Origin: Methylobacterium amylolyticum
GTDB taxonomy: Bacteria; Pseudomonadota; Alphaproteobacteria; Rhizobiales; Beijerinckiaceae
Length of the DNA stretch: 32,788 nucleotides
Direction: 5' to 3'
Assembly: GCF_030700245.1 (NCBI RefSeq)
Contig: NZ_JAUYZI010000056.1
Span: forward strand, 1-32,788
In this document: positions 31,645-32,788 of the stretch, piece after piece
Position numbering within the stretch: the stretch's first letter is position 1
Layout of the letters: every line of letters begins with the position of its first letter
Program-made: the position numbers and the translations under genes
Notes under the pieces: model-generated
What the model saw: only the letters and a program-made list of their open reading frames with translations
Told to the model about the DNA's origin: nothing
Database searches by the model: none

Positions 31645-31662
31645 GGGAAATCCGGATTTCCC
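31645..31662. repeat. Perfect 18-bp palindrome
   Basis: GGGAAATCC is followed at once by GGATTTCCC. It is about 55 bp beyond the stop of the gene at 31107-31589. It has no loop, so it is a possible protein-binding site more than a terminator. Confidence 0.45.
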
Positions 31663-32212
31663 CATAAGTGCGCCCCCTCGTGCCCTCGGGCGACTTGGCG
31701 GCGGTGCCGCGCGACGCGGTCCGGGACCGGTGGCAGCCCTATCGAGGCGGGACGGTCCGGCTCGGGCCGCCGGCCTGGGCGACCGGCAATCGCAGGGCTC
31801 ACGGCGCCGGTCAGCGAGCGATAGGGCGACGCTGAGGCTGCCTCCAGATCGGCATGGGCGGGCAAGCGAGCCGGGCCGCAGACAGACCCCCGAAGCGGCT
31901 CCCTGCTGTGGGGAGCGGCGGCATGAGCACCGGCATTGCGCCAGCAATGCTAAAGTGCGCCCTTCCGATCCTCTCCAGGGTGACCGGCGCCGCCCCGTGA
32001 AGCCGGGCGCCGACCTCAACCGATCCGCCAGCAGCGCGTCCACCCAGCGGTGCCCCTGCCGCGATCGAGGCATGCGCAGTCCGGCACAACGCTTTGTTGA
32101 CCGCAGGGTCGTAGGCTCATTCTCGCGACCGGGCCCACCAGTCCGCACGTCTCCTGAGCAGCGTCCCGTCCTTCCCAGGATCCGCGCGGCCTCGCCGGCG
32201 TCGTCGCAGTCG

Positions 32213-32246
32213 AGGCCCGCCCCCATCACCTGTCGGGGGCGGGCCT
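32213..32246 (-). terminator. Strong GC hairpin after the gene at 32270
   Basis: A perfect 12-bp stem, AGGCCCGCCCCC (32213-32224) with GGGGGCGGGCCT (32235-32246), surrounds a 10-base loop. It stands 24 bases beyond the stop of the minus-strand gene. There is no T tract, as is usual in such GC-rich genomes, so termination is inferred from position and stability. Confidence 0.6.
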
Positions 32247-32269
32247 TCCACGTTCGAACTTCACCCTGA

Positions 32270-32503
32270 TCATACGCCCGGCGGTCCCGCCATCGTACGC
32301 AGCAGATCCAGACATTGCCGGCGCTTCGATGGATCGCGGATTGATCGAAACAAGCCGATCAGTTCCTGCTCCTCCGCCTCGGATGGGCCCCGTCGCTCGG
32401 CACTGACCCGCGAGAAGAATGCCTCCAATGGCATGTCGAGGGCATGGGCGATCTCGCTCAGAACCCGGCGGGCACGCGCGGCTTCGTCATCGGTATCGGA
32501 CAT
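32270..32503 (-). CDS. Small helical protein, possible XRE-like regulator
   Basis: A 77-aa protein. The segment VLSEIAHALDMPLEAFFSRV has the look of a helix-turn-helix start (as in IA..L.MP...F), followed by an acidic region and the helical end ELIGLFRSIRDPSKRRQCLDLLRTM, a pattern common at the C-terminal end of XRE-type regulators of Hyphomicrobiales. It is divergent from the sensor gene at 32610 and could regulate it. Confidence 0.65.
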   Translation of the reverse strand: MSDTDDEAARARRVLSEIAHALDMPLEAFFSRVSAERRGPSEAEEQELIGLFRSIRDPSKRRQCLDLLRTMAGPPGV

Positions 32504-32609
32504 CGCGGCGCTTCCCCCGGTCTGAACTCATGCGAGCACGGTGAGTTGCCCCGTTAACCTGAGTTACAATGTGGCATCGGGCTTAGACCTGAACGACTGG
32601 GGCGGTGCG
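32504..32609. promoter_or_regulatory. Divergent promoter region
   Basis: The 106 bp between the small regulator and the PAS sensor gene include the AT-rich stretch GTTAACCTGAGTTACAATG at 32553-32571, the likely promoter area. No exact consensus is seen. Confidence 0.35.
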
Positions 32610-32788
32610 ATGGCCGGAGATGAGGACCATCAGCCGACGGACGCCTGGGAGTGGCGCAAGGGGGCGCTCACGGCGGCCGGCGTGCTCGGGTTGTGGGAGT
32701 GGGACCACCGTCAGGGGACGGCCCGATACTGCCCGGGCGCGGCCGGGCTGCTGGCCGGCGACCCCGAGATGGCATGGCGCGACCTCAC
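32610..32788 (+). CDS. N-terminus of a PAS-domain sensor (partial, runs off the window)
   Basis: The ATG at 32610 opens a frame of 59 codons to the window end. After about 18 residues comes AAGVLGLWEWDHRQGTARYC, the start typical of a PAS/PAC sensor domain (G.W.WD...G), then AAGLLAGDPE. Such domains lead histidine kinases or diguanylate cyclases; the effector part is outside the window. Confidence 0.7.
   Translation, partial: MAGDEDHQPTDAWEWRKGALTAAGVLGLWEWDHRQGTARYCPGAAGLLAGDPEMAWRDL

Larger units (their letters stand above)
31590..32269. other. 680-bp gap without a convincing gene
   Basis: The frames open here (31730-32269 plus; 31811-32089 minus) are Arg/Ser-rich, lack ribosome-binding sites and show no family. 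The stretch holds the palindrome at 31645-31662 and the strong hairpin at 32213-32246. It may be decayed coding DNA. Confidence 0.5.

Noticed and set aside
31730..32269. 179-codon open frame on the plus strand
   Set aside because: Arg/Ser/Pro-rich, no start signal, crosses the terminator-like hairpin.

Overview
The window is very GC-rich DNA from an alphaproteobacterium. The small DUF6894 proteins, the many short hypothetical genes and the codon use suggest Methylobacterium or a close relative. That assignment is inferred from gene families, since the window has no rRNA, tRNA or other taxonomic marker gene.

Layout. (1) 1-5300 is ordinary-looking or accessory host DNA: a soluble receptor with three PAS domains, a chemotaxis signalling domain and a PilZ domain, several small hypothetical genes, and a convergent pair of DUF6894 genes. 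A short GC-rich hairpin repeat (a REP-like family with the loop TGAGCAGAT or TGATCGGAT) recurs four times here, usually just 3' of a gene. (2) 5470-7915 is a mobility and maintenance module: a ribbon-helix-helix protein and a ParA ATPase with TTTAGG-type sites (a candidate centromere/operator), a Cys-rich YkgJ-like protein and a complete tyrosine recombinase. (3) 8125-12008 holds small accessory genes on both strands, including a DUF5681 protein. (4) 12038-18357 (minus strand) is one tightly packed operon of eleven genes, many joined by ATGA or GTGA overlaps. It starts with an AlpA-like helix-turn-helix protein. It encodes a PC4-type ssDNA-binding protein, a 984-aa zinc finger/Toprim/DUF927 primase-helicase and a protein whose gene carries an unusual array of CCGGAAA sites. 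This looks like a phage or satellite replication operon. (5) 18418-18525 is a divergent control region facing an Arc-like repressor candidate of lower GC. (6) 19217-30043 (plus strand) is a virion cassette: a peptidase-S74 tail/chaperone protein, two very large ejection-type proteins, a lysozyme-like transglycosylase protein and a GNAT-like protein. (7) 30040-32788 returns to host-like genes: a membrane protein, a secreted small protein, hypothetical genes and the start of a PAS sensor that runs off the window.

How the parts fit. The recombinase, replication operon, regulators and virion cassette together look like an integrated podovirus-like element. No terminase, portal, scaffold, capsid or tail-tube gene is visible, and the control region is followed within about 120 bp by the late virion genes. 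The element is therefore a deleted prophage, a phage satellite that keeps an ejection cassette, or a chimera. Together with the nearby ParA system and the candidate replication and partition sites, this is the most interesting feature of the window.
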